A stretch of 22,979 bases of DNA from contig JAUXAX010000028.1 of assembly GCA_030619685.1 (NCBI GenBank), positions 1 through 22,979 of the forward strand, written 5' to 3'. This DNA is from Dehalococcoidia bacterium (lineage in GTDB: Bacteria; Chloroflexota; Dehalococcoidia; SZUA-161). How positions within the stretch are numbered: position 1 is the first letter of the stretch; every line of letters begins with the position of its first letter. Below, in pieces: positions 16,647 through 22,979 of this stretch. A program made the translations under genes and the position numbers. The notes beneath the pieces were generated by a model that was not told the origin of the DNA, did not search any database, and worked only from the letters and a program-made list of their open reading frames with translations.

Positions 16647-16949
16647 TTACCTTCTTGATATTGCTACTTGCTCCCTGTACAGCTCGTATATTTTACAGGT
16701 CATTTCAGCATCAAGGGTTGGCAGACTCTTCAAAAAAGCGATGACATCCGACTGAATATATGCCTCTGCATTCTCTTTCGTTTCAAACTGGTAAACGCCT
16801 GCGAACTCACCTGTGTCGTCATTACCCAGCCACATCTTTGATATAAATCCGGGCTTTGCATCGATCATTGGCACCATCACTTCGTTCACAGATTTGGCCT
16901 CTGCTACGGATACTCCCTTTTGTTTGAATTGAACAATTAGAACAACCAT
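16647..16949 (-). CDS. YdhR-like small dimeric alpha/beta-barrel protein
   Basis: A protein of 100 residues. The pattern VVLIVQF near the start, KPGFISKMWLG in the middle and GVYQFETKENAEAYI matches the YdhR/ABM-like ferredoxin-fold family, thought from its fold to be related to monooxygenases acting on aromatics, though no reaction is established. ATG 16947-16949 has AGGAAGG upstream. Gaps are 12 bp from the DUF169 gene upstream and 31 bp to the hydrolase downstream, so it is probably co-transcribed with both, perhaps in a shared catabolic path. Confidence 0.8.
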   Translation of the reverse strand: MVVLIVQFKQKGVSVAEAKSVNEVMVPMIDAKPGFISKMWLGNDDTGEFAGVYQFETKENAEAYIQSDVIAFLKSLPTLDAEMTCKIYELYREQVAISRR

Positions 16950-16961
16950 TTTGCGTCCTTC

Positions 16962-17789
16962 CTATTCTCCAATCAACGCCTTCCACGATGGCGTCTGGAA
17001 AATGCAGTCGTCTGCCTCCTTTTCCATTCGCTGGAAAAGCGGCGTAGGCAAGGTGAGCGTTAGGATATCATCCCGGAAACGCTTGCGCATAGCCTCCCGA
17101 CCATCGACACCCAGCATGCCCAGCACCGCCCTAGGTGCTGCCAGGTCAGCCTGAGCGTAAGCAAAAGCCGTAATGCTGTTGCAGTCTGCGCCTTGGGGGA
17201 CCTGGACGGGATCTGTCCCATGCATAACCGACCCTGCCAGGGTGACAACACCCGCAAGCTCGACTGGATTCACTGGAAAAATGACCGCTCGCACATTCTC
17301 GTCTGGATCAATGTGACTCAGAGGTTTAAATAAAACGTACTCGTATGGAATATCATAGCGTGGCAGCCCATACAGTATCCACTCTTTGGCGAGTTCAGCA
17401 TTGCAGTGCCTGCGTTCACCATACTCATACATGGAGCGCCAGCCCTTGGGAGCGGCTTCCATCCGGGCTCGGTAAGCCTCCTGATTGCTTGCGGATTTCA
17501 GTCCTTTGCTGAATACAGCAGCATAACGATCAAGTAGTTCATCGGATGCATCAAAGTCGACTCCCAGGCCCAGGGCCGCGCGACCTCCGTTACATGTGAT
17601 AGTCTCTCGATTGCCACCGGCGACTTTCCCGTGTTGGGCTACCTCGGCAAATAGATAGAGAATGCAACCCCACTTGCCTTTTTTGAACTGAAGTGCATCA
17701 TCAGGAATCGTATTGCTCCAGACCACTGCCACAGGCGCAAACTCTGGTTTCAGGTTTCTCACAATTACGCTTTCCATACCCCCCTTCAT
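16962..17789 (-). CDS. DUF169 family protein
   Basis: A protein of 275 residues matching the DUF169/COG2043 pattern: an N-terminal PVAVVWS segment, a KWGCILYLF block, then CNGGRAALGLG and a late DCNSITAFAY. Function is unknown; members are common in anaerobes and archaea. C68 in CNGG and the Cys in KWGC are suggestive of metal or cofactor binding, but that is not shown. The start is ATG 17787-17789, with AAAGG very close; ATG four codons later is another candidate, with a G-run just before it. It follows the Cys-rich membrane protein by 19 bp and precedes the YdhR-like gene by 12 bp. Confidence 0.88.
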   Translation of the reverse strand: MKGGMESVIVRNLKPEFAPVAVVWSNTIPDDALQFKKGKWGCILYLFAEVAQHGKVAGGNRETITCNGGRAALGLGVDFDASDELLDRYAAVFSKGLKSASNQEAYRARMEAAPKGWRSMYEYGERRHCNAELAKEWILYGLPRYDIPYEYVLFKPLSHIDPDENVRAVIFPVNPVELAGVVTLAGSVMHGTDPVQVPQGADCNSITAFAYAQADLAAPRAVLGMLGVDGREAMRKRFRDDILTLTLPTPLFQRMEKEADDCIFQTPSWKALIGE

Positions 17790-17808
17790 TACCTTTCTGC
17801 TTTATGAT

Positions 17809-18519
17809 TTATACCATTTTCTTAGCTGTCTCTCCGATTGACCAGCCTGATTCTTCCCATGCCTTTCTCATAACATCATTCTTCTTCAGGTATTCATCAA
17901 TAACGGTTTTAGGTACAGTATTCATCGGGCAGGAAAAGTTAACACACGCGGGACAGAAGAAAGTCCTGATTACTAATATAAAAGAAACGCCAGCTACCAA
18001 GGATGCCACCATTATTCCCACCAACCCCAGTAGAGAAATCAAACTATATTCCGCGTAATTAACAGCTACAAACCATATCCCATACCCCTCAACAGCCAGT
18101 GGAGCTAAAAAGAATATCATGGCAATGGCAAGGAAAACCATCATAAGCTTCTCCAGCCTATTCATGGGGCCGGGACGGTAACGCCAGAGTTTGGGATTCC
18201 CATGATTAGCCAGACAATGAAGTGTCTTGCTATCTTCCGCATAATATGGGCAATGACTACAAAGAAAGCGTGTTTCAATAAAACCCAGCATAAGTGGAAC
18301 GTAAATAACATAGGCAATTAGCATCCACCATGCTCCGGTTAGAATACCAACAACCACCATTCCAAAAATGGCGATTATTAGCGGGGGAAAACTAGTCGCA
18401 TAGAAACCGTTCAGTATTTTTCTGTCCCATTTGCACTGAAGTTCCCCCTGAATGCTACAGCTTGTGCAAGCAGCCTGCTCATCCCAGGTACAGATATTAT
18501 GTGGATTCCTGTTTTCCAT
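17809..18519 (-). CDS. Cys-rich membrane protein of unknown function
   Basis: A protein of 236 residues, first gene of the apparent four-gene operon. An N-terminal cytoplasmic-type Cys cluster (CTWDEQAACTSC...LQC) precedes two hydrophobic helices. A Cys-rich loop follows (CSHCPYYAEDSKTLHCLANHG), then two more helices and a second cluster (FFCPACVNFSCPMNTVP) before the C-terminus. Four helices with three cysteine clusters suggest Fe-S or zinc binding at the membrane, perhaps electron transfer; I do not recognise the family. The frame opens at GTG 18528, but AGGAGG overlaps that codon and sits eight bases before ATG 18517-18519, which I chose. It is AT-richer than genes before 17000. Confidence 0.8.
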   Translation of the reverse strand: MENRNPHNICTWDEQAACTSCSIQGELQCKWDRKILNGFYATSFPPLIIAIFGMVVVGILTGAWWMLIAYVIYVPLMLGFIETRFLCSHCPYYAEDSKTLHCLANHGNPKLWRYRPGPMNRLEKLMMVFLAIAMIFFLAPLAVEGYGIWFVAVNYAEYSLISLLGLVGIMVASLVAGVSFILVIRTFFCPACVNFSCPMNTVPKTVIDEYLKKNDVMRKAWEESGWSIGETAKKMV

Positions 18520-18642
18520 TTGATTCACCTCCTCTTATTACGTTTGGAATCTGACCACAGTGCCATATCAGGCTCAATAATCTCCGAGTAGACTTCTTAA
18601 TAGATTCTGGCCATTCAACCTTACCCCTTCATAGAAAACAAT

Positions 18643-19443
18643 CTATTTAACTTCTATTTCATCTCCATCCTTCATTACGATACATTCCATGCCCATTTTC
18701 TCTACCCCACTCCTAAATACATCCGGATTTGCTGGATTTAGTTGCTTTGACAACAAGGCCGGACAATTATAATGAGTTGGTATAACCTTTTTCGGTGACA
18801 TCATTTTCACCGCCTCCAGAGCTTCCTCCACATTCATCGTATTCTTAGGCACCTGTCCACCAATAGGAATCATCAATACATCTGGATTCAAGCCTTCCCA
18901 CTCTTTTTGTAGCAGCGAATCTCCCAGATTAACAATAACTTTGTTATCGATCTTGATTTCAAATCCTGTTGCACCAAGACCAATTCTTTCACCGGGACCG
19001 GTCTTTATTTCAAGTTTTATTAGTCCAAAGAGTTTAAATTTGATAGGACCATGTACCGCTTTTAGTCCTTTAACTTGAAATTCGTTTAAATCAACTACCT
19101 CACCAACATCCAGTGGATAAACCTTTTCAACACGGGTGTCATACTGAATACCACGACTGCGCGGACCTACAAGGAGAGTTTCTGCCCCCACTTTTTTTAC
19201 CAGCTTTTTTCCACAGATGATAGGAGCTTTGGCGGCTTCGGCCACTCTATCTGCCTGCCAGTAGTGGTCAGGGTCACCGTGCGTGACCAATATATGCGTT
19301 ATACTGCTCCATTCCGACTTCGGGAGCAGAGTGCGGAGGTCGAACAAATACAGATTTTGTCCTGGGTCAATGGCAATCTTGACCTTGTCATTCTGGACAA
19401 TAAAAGTATTGACCCAGTAATGTTTTATTTTCAGGTTCTCCAC
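18643..19443 (-). CDS. Metallo-beta-lactamase-fold hydrolase, UlaG-like
   Basis: A protein of 266 residues in the metallo-beta-lactamase superfamily. The metal motif reads THGDPDHYW, so the usual HxHxDH is HxDxDH, with Asp in place of the second His. GLKAVHG, NLGDSLL and PTHYNCPALL provide the other conserved positions. Relatives include metal-dependent hydrolases of lactones, phosphoesters or RNA; the substrate is unknown. The frame opens at ATG 19500, but GTG at 19441-19443 has a perfect AAGGAGGT seven bases upstream and leaves a typical N-terminus (VENLKIKHYW), so I chose it. It lies downstream of the aldolase gene after a 143-bp gap with a start-stop element, and may be co-transcribed. 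Confidence 0.9.
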   Translation of the reverse strand: MENLKIKHYWVNTFIVQNDKVKIAIDPGQNLYLFDLRTLLPKSEWSSITHILVTHGDPDHYWQADRVAEAAKAPIICGKKLVKKVGAETLLVGPRSRGIQYDTRVEKVYPLDVGEVVDLNEFQVKGLKAVHGPIKFKLFGLIKLEIKTGPGERIGLGATGFEIKIDNKVIVNLGDSLLQKEWEGLNPDVLMIPIGGQVPKNTMNVEEALEAVKMMSPKKVIPTHYNCPALLSKQLNPANPDVFRSGVEKMGMECIVMKDGDEIEVK

Positions 19444-19518
19444 GTTACTTACCTCCTTATCTTTATTTTGAAGTTGCACCTTTTGTTCACTTCTTTGCAT
19501 AACGACCTATTTTTCTTT

Positions 19519-19540
19519 TTACATGTATCTTCCTCCTTTT
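19519..19540 (-). promoter_or_regulatory. Strong ribosome site followed by a start-stop (ATG TAA)
   Basis: On the minus strand AAAAGGAGG is followed seven bases later by ATG (19522-19524) and at once by TAA (19519-19521). A ribosome starting here would stop after one codon. It lies in the leader of the metallo-beta-lactamase-fold gene and may be a stalling element or the remnant of a lost gene. Confidence 0.45.
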
Positions 19541-19586
19541 TTGTTTTGCCCTGCGTTTAAGCTTATATTCTCTTTTCTAAGAGCGA

Positions 19587-20432
19587 TCAAGAGCCAAAGA
19601 TTATCTGATATATCTTTTCACTGATATTCAGAGGGTCCTTACGTTGCCAGACATTCCTTCCCACTGCTATTCCTACTGCCCCTGCTTTCAAGACATCCTT
19701 TACTCTGGAGAGGAATTCGTCATCTGTTTTGGTGATGGGACCACCAGACATTACTACTTTGGTTGGGGAAGCTGACTGCACTACCCAGCGGAAACTCTCT
19801 ACAGAACCAGTATATTTGACCTTTACTATATCTGCTCCCAGTTCCAATCCTATCCTTGCTCCATAAGCTACAATGGAAGGAGTTTCATCTATAACTAATT
19901 TTTCTCTCTCTTGCTCCTCCAATGCCATTTTGAAGGTTTTTGAAGCTGATTTTCTATCAAAAAGGGATTTACCACGAGGGTACATCCATCCTATTGCTGG
20001 AATTCCTTCACGATGGGCCTCTCTCACTATCCCAGCAAACTCCCTGTGCATTTGATCTTCATGCTTTGATCCTGAATAAACCGTATAACCAACTGCTGTG
20101 GCTCCTAAAGATAGAGCATCTCCCACTGAATAGAGCTGAGGAGAATAAGGATCTTCCTCGGTATGAAGCTCTGATTTGCCATTTAGTTTTAAAATTAAGG
20201 GAACGCCTGAATCTCGAATCTCAGACCCATAATTCTCTGCCAGCCCGACATGCAATACTAATCCGGTGAATCTTCCTTTTTGAGCTATTTCTAAAATATA
20301 TTCCAGCTTTCCACTTTCTGGATTCTCCAGGAAATCTCTCGGTCCATGCTCAAAACCTTGATCGTAGGCCAGTATCATTGCCCTCCCTTTTGGCATTATT
20401 CTTTCTTTCAGTTCTTCTACATTCCCTTTCAT
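19587..20432 (-). CDS. Class I fructose-bisphosphate aldolase, DhnA/FbaB type
   Basis: A protein of 281 residues of the DeoC/LacD/DhnA aldolase group, TIM-barrel enzymes that split fructose 1,6-bisphosphate into DHAP and glyceraldehyde 3-phosphate through a Lys Schiff base. The likely Schiff-base Lys is in ADIVKVKYTG; MILAYDQGFEHGP near the N-terminus and MSGGPIT and GIAVGRNVWQ (phosphate binding) are also typical. The frame opens at 20477 inside the pfk gene, but ATG 20430-20432 has AAGGGGGG upstream and lies 10 bp after the pfk stop, so I chose it. With pfk it forms a two-step glycolytic pair. Both genes are AT-richer than most of the window. The enzyme could act on related sugar phosphates. 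Confidence 0.92.
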   Translation of the reverse strand: MKGNVEELKERIMPKGRAMILAYDQGFEHGPRDFLENPESGKLEYILEIAQKGRFTGLVLHVGLAENYGSEIRDSGVPLILKLNGKSELHTEEDPYSPQLYSVGDALSLGATAVGYTVYSGSKHEDQMHREFAGIVREAHREGIPAIGWMYPRGKSLFDRKSASKTFKMALEEQEREKLVIDETPSIVAYGARIGLELGADIVKVKYTGSVESFRWVVQSASPTKVVMSGGPITKTDDEFLSRVKDVLKAGAVGIAVGRNVWQRKDPLNISEKIYQIIFGS

Positions 20433-20442
20433 TGTTCCCCCC

Positions 20443-21453
20443 TTAGCCGAAGAATTTTTCCGATATTTTGTAGGCATTTGGATTGACTGTTTTTATTCCA
20501 TCGGCAACCCTTTCTAAAGGCACACTACTGATTCTATTTCCTTTTAGAGCAGTCATCTCTCCATATTTCTTGCCATTGATAAGCTCGGTAGCTTTTACTC
20601 CAAAAGCGGTGGCTAAACTCCGATCATAAGCCACTGGGGTGCCACCTCTTTGGACGTGGCCTAGAAGAGTAGTTCTTGATTCAAGCCCAGTCTTCTCTTC
20701 AATAATTCCTCCCAGAATCCTTCCCACTCCTCCCAAACTTCCATATTCAGCTACGATTTTTCCTTCCAATTTTGTCCCCTCCGCTATCACTACAATGCTA
20801 AACCTACTACCACTCTCAGATCTTATTCTTAGCATTCCGCAGAGCTTTCCCATATCTACCGGAATCTCTGGGATTAAGATTGCATCTGCTCCAGCGGCCA
20901 TTCCAGCATAAGTTGCAATCCAGCCTGTATTGCGACCCATTACTTCTAAAATCATTACTCGGTGGTGGCTTTCGGCAGTTGAACGAAGTCGGTCAAGAGC
21001 CTCAGTGGCGATTTCGACAGCAGTTTGAAATCCTATCGTATAGTCAGTTTCCTTTACATCATTATCGATGGTCTTTGGTATTCCTACTACAGAAAGACCC
21101 TTCTCAACTAATTTACTGGTTATGCTCAAAGTAGTGTTTCCTCCGATAACGACTAGCGTTTCTAAACCAAAATCCTCAAATCTTCTGAGAACTTCTGCTG
21201 ATCTACTTTCAACTTGAGAAGGATCAACTCCTGAAGTCCCCAGAATTGTTCCTCCTCTATCAATAATTCCAGAAGTCTTAATCGCATCCAATATTTGGTG
21301 TTCACCATTCATTAGGCCGTCTAAACCATCTAGAAATCCTATCACTTCATAACCCAGTTGAATTGAACTTTTGGTGACTGCTCTGATTGCAGCATTAAGC
21401 CCTGGGCAATCTCCACCTCCAGTCAGAATGCCAATCCTTTTCCTAGTTTCCAC
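20443..21453 (-). CDS. 6-phosphofructokinase family protein with unusual nucleotide motif
   Basis: A protein of 336 residues of the PfkA family, which phosphorylates fructose 6-phosphate at C1. Visible motifs are GILTGGGDCPGLNAAIR, the catalytic PKTIDND, YTIGFQTA, MGRNTGW, AEG and LGHVQRGGTP. The Lys before TIDND is the feature seen in PPi-using and group III enzymes, where E. coli PfkA has Gly. The nucleotide motif GGDG(S/T) is replaced by GGNTT, so the Mg-binding Asp (Asp103 in E. coli) is Asn. The donor, or even catalysis, is therefore uncertain. The frame opens at 21522, but GTG 21451-21453 has AAAGGTGG upstream and gives the family-typical start METRKRIGIL. It is followed after 10 bp by the aldolase gene. 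Confidence 0.92.
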   Translation of the reverse strand: METRKRIGILTGGGDCPGLNAAIRAVTKSSIQLGYEVIGFLDGLDGLMNGEHQILDAIKTSGIIDRGGTILGTSGVDPSQVESRSAEVLRRFEDFGLETLVVIGGNTTLSITSKLVEKGLSVVGIPKTIDNDVKETDYTIGFQTAVEIATEALDRLRSTAESHHRVMILEVMGRNTGWIATYAGMAAGADAILIPEIPVDMGKLCGMLRIRSESGSRFSIVVIAEGTKLEGKIVAEYGSLGGVGRILGGIIEEKTGLESRTTLLGHVQRGGTPVAYDRSLATAFGVKATELINGKKYGEMTALKGNRISSVPLERVADGIKTVNPNAYKISEKFFG

Positions 21454-21521
21454 TTTCCACCACCTTTCAAAGAACTCTTTCCGATGTGGAAAGGAGCCCT
21501 GCAAGGCCAGCAGGACATCCA

Positions 21522-21698
21522 CTACCCCCGTAAACGCTTTCTAAGCCAATCAATAGTGTTGGGAATCACCTCATCCAGGTAGTTGGCACAAACATGCTCG
21601 CCATCAGGATACCATTTCAACTCCTTTTCGCCAACTGCCCACTCCATGAAGTAGTCCGCATGCTCTCTTGGGTACTGTCCTCCAGCTCCTGAAGCCAT
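21522..21698 (-). pseudogene. C-terminal fragment of an alpha/beta hydrolase
   Basis: A 58-residue open frame, read from ATG 21696-21698 to a TAG at 21522-21524, whose end (YPDGEHVCANYLDEVIPNTI, then DWLRKRLRG) looks like the C-terminus of an alpha/beta hydrolase, with the catalytic His in DGEHVC. There is no Shine-Dalgarno and an in-frame stop lies just upstream, so the rest of the gene is missing. It overlaps the first base of the open pfk frame. It appears to be a truncated relic at the edge of the AT-rich block. Confidence 0.6.
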
Positions 21699-21806
21699 AT
21701 AGCTTTTCTACACGCTAGCAACTCTAACTTTAGAAGTGGTAGAATGAATCGGGCTGGTCATACCAAAGTAAAAACATAGATATGTATAGTTACGATAGGC
21801 GCTGAG

Positions 21807-22415
21807 TTGAAGAATCTCCTACAACTGAATAAGTCCCATATTGAACCTGCTGCTGGGATACTAGTAAGGGCATTCCGAGACTATCCACTTCTTCAAGATT
21901 CTTTCTCCGACGAGTTACAAAGAAGGAGAGTAGCGCCTTACTTCTTTCGGTATTCCCTATACTATGGTATTAAATATGGTGAAACATATGCCACAACTCC
22001 GAATCTGGAAGGTGTCGCCGTTTGGATACCATCTGACAATTTCCCTGTGACATTTTGGAGAGCAGTACGCTCCGTTCCACTATCCGTAATACTTGGCTTT
22101 GGCAGGAAGGGAGGCGGTAGAATGAAGTATCCTGGTGAGTATATAGACGCAATGCACAAGCGTCTGGCTCCTTTCAAACATTGGTTCTTGCAGACAATCG
22201 GGGTAGATCCTCAATTCCAGGGAAAAGGCTATGCAGGTAAGCTACTAAGGCCGATGTTTGCCAGAATGGATAAAGAAGGTCTACCATGCTACCTTGAGAC
22301 GCTAGATGAACAAAATATCCAGCTATATGAGCACTTCGGTTTCAAGGTCGTCGAGAAGGCCATTATTCCTAAGACTAGCCTCACTAGTTGGGCTATGTTG
22401 AGAGAAGTCCAGTAG
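21807..22415 (+). CDS. GNAT-family N-acetyltransferase
   Basis: A protein of 202 residues. The acetyl-CoA binding motif A is IGVDPQFQGKGYAGKLL (pattern V--QGKG-G--L), followed by LETLDEQNIQLYEHFGFKVV, the motif B region. The N-terminal half is longer than in minimal GNATs and resembles those related to puromycin or uncharacterised acetyltransferases (PFFFRYSLYYGI-like segment). The acceptor substrate is unknown. The start is TTG at 21807-21809 with only a weak TAGG upstream, so the start is uncertain. It is the second clear plus-strand gene and is the last gene before the att region. Confidence 0.88.
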   Translation: MKNLLQLNKSHIEPAAGILVRAFRDYPLLQDSFSDELQRRRVAPYFFRYSLYYGIKYGETYATTPNLEGVAVWIPSDNFPVTFWRAVRSVPLSVILGFGRKGGGRMKYPGEYIDAMHKRLAPFKHWFLQTIGVDPQFQGKGYAGKLLRPMFARMDKEGLPCYLETLDEQNIQLYEHFGFKVVEKAIIPKTSLTSWAMLREVQ

Positions 22416-22476
22416 GCTGCTCGATAAGGGTTCCTTTCTCGACTCCTGCCCCGAAACCCGCGCCAGCTTCCCAACT

Positions 22477-22507
22477 AAAAAGGCCCGCGCGAAATCAGGC
22501 ACGGACC
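22477..22507 (-). terminator. Intrinsic terminator on the minus strand
   Basis: In the minus-strand RNA, GGTCCGTGC pairs over nine base pairs (including G-U) with GCGCGGGCC around an eight-base loop, and five U follow (complement of 22477-22481). Read through the circle, the first minus-strand gene upstream is the recombinase, so this would end that transcript. A separate hairpin CGGAC/GTCCG with loop GACA lies at 22515-22528. Confidence 0.7.
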
Positions 22508-22608
22508 CTAGCTTCGGACGACAGTCCGGATTCGCCCTCCTGACGCTCCTTTCTTCGCAAGCTCGAAGCTACTATCTAGATCTCAATCAGGGCATTGGTT
22601 TTCTCGTG

Positions 22609-22645
22609 CTTGTCCGAGGGGCAAGTATGCTATAATGCGGACAAG
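22609..22645 (+). promoter_or_regulatory. Promoter facing the att site, flanked by an 8-bp inverted repeat
   Basis: A perfect TATAAT (22631-22636) is preceded at a short 15 bp by TTGTCC (22610-22615). CTTGTCCG (22609-22616) and CGGACAAG (22638-22645) form a perfect inverted repeat around the -10, a possible operator. The frame following it spans the tRNA fragment and encodes nothing recognisable. In the integrated state it would face outward into host DNA. Confidence 0.5.
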
Positions 22646-22756
22646 TAGTCAGCCGGCTAGTTGGAGGAAAGGTGATACCCTGATTCGATCGAGAAATCGG
22701 GGTGGTTTTCCGAAATCTAGCTTCGAGAATCTAGCTGCGAAGTGCCGCCAAGAAGC

Positions 22757-22806
22757 CATGACTTTTAATCAGGGTGTCGTGGGTTCGAATCCCGCACGGC
22801 TCACCA
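22757..22806 (+). other. Putative attP: 3' half of a tRNA-Lys(UUU) gene
   Basis: The segment has a near-complete anticodon arm (loop CTTTTAA, anticodon TTT at 22764-22766), a five-base variable loop, a T arm with stem GTGGG/CCCGC and loop TTCGAAT, the 3' acceptor strand ACGGCTC, discriminator A and an encoded CCA. The matching 5' acceptor strand GAGCCGT and a D arm are absent upstream, so this is only half a tRNA. The 5' side of the anticodon stem has one mismatch, which suggests identity with the host gene begins around the anticodon loop. Elements that integrate in tRNA genes carry such a 3' half to restore the gene on insertion. It lies beside the recombinase gene across the circle junction. 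Confidence 0.8.
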
Positions 22807-22838
22807 GCCCTAATTTAGCTTCAAAACCGGGGGGTTCT

Positions 22839-22979
22839 TGAAGAGGAGCACCCCCTGTTTTTTACCCAATCAGGGTGTCGCTGTAGATACGAAACACGGA
22901 CTCCCTGACCCTTGATTAGGGTGTCACGGATCCGAGTGTCACGCAAAATATCGCGGCCTCGAATCCCATCGGGGTCGCA
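22839..22979. repeat. Right copy of 141-bp exact terminal repeat
   Basis: Identical to bases 1-141. Read as a circle, base 22838 joins base 1 and the unique length is 22,838 bp. The last bases are the 3' end of the recombinase gene again, so this copy should not be annotated as a second partial gene. Confidence 0.95.

Larger units (their letters stand above)
22416..22756. other. Non-coding att-proximal region
   Basis: About 340 bp without a credible gene. It holds the minus-strand terminator, a small hairpin, the outward promoter with its inverted repeat, and several short inverted repeats near 22718-22742 (CTTCG/CGAAG) just before the tRNA-Lys half, as might be expected in the arm of an attachment site. 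Confidence 0.5.

Noticed and set aside
22635..22841. Plus-strand open frame of 68 codons across the tRNA fragment
   Set aside because: Its ATG overlaps the -10 box and its end (VVGSNPARLTSP) is simply tRNA sequence read as protein.
1..22979. Phage genome with direct terminal repeats, or CRISPR array
   Set aside because: No capsid, terminase, portal or tail gene, and no regularly spaced repeats, were seen.

Overview
The window reads as one closed circle. Bases 1-141 are repeated exactly at 22839-22979, so the unique sequence is 22,838 bp; a perfect 141-bp overlap is what an assembler using k=141 leaves on a circular contig. Next to the closing point lie a large serine recombinase gene (101-1591, minus), a small helix-turn-helix/AT-hook gene overlapping it by 4 bp, and the 3' half of a tRNA-Lys(UUU) gene including its CCA end (22757-22806). 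The 5' half of that tRNA is not in the window. My reading is an excised or circularly permuted integrative element whose attP is the tRNA-Lys 3' half. No replication, conjugation or phage structural gene is visible. The organism is probably an uncultured bacterium of Chloroflexota/Dehalococcoidia type, judged from the style of the small Cys-rich proteins; this is a weak taxonomic call.

Layout: (i) 1-1890, att region and recombinase/HTH operon. (ii) 2047-7206, an RNA/translation block, all on the minus strand: TypA/BipA GTPase, a RhlB-like DEAD-box helicase, an RRM protein and two zinc-ribbon small proteins. Related families are often linked to ribosome assembly and growth in the cold. (iii) 7665-12706, a two-gene surface module: a secreted gingipain-like C25 cysteine protease behind CARDB, Ig-like and FN3-like domains, then, overlapping by 4 bp, a membrane-anchored protein resembling a detached C25 propeptide. 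A 96-bp imperfect direct repeat flanks the pair. (iv) 12782-15345, an amidohydrolase, a divergent nitroreductase, a Cys-rich small protein and an FKBP/SlyD-type lipoprotein. (v) 15722-18519, an apparent four-gene operon: Cys-rich membrane protein, DUF169, YdhR-like, alpha/beta hydrolase. (vi) 18643-21453, visibly AT-richer genes: a metallo-beta-lactamase-fold protein and a pfk-fba glycolytic pair, next to a truncated hydrolase. (vii) 21807-22838, a GNAT acetyltransferase and the att-proximal non-coding region.

How it fits together: the recombinase and HTH protein would handle integration and excision at tRNA-Lys. The rest is cargo that looks like extra or imported housekeeping and surface functions rather than classic resistance or defence genes. 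The most novel-looking part is the split protease/prodomain pair. The most decisive structural observation is the circle closing at a tRNA att site. Many genes appear to start at TTG or GTG, and several starts here were chosen from Shine-Dalgarno spacing or from a promoter that rules out the longest frame.
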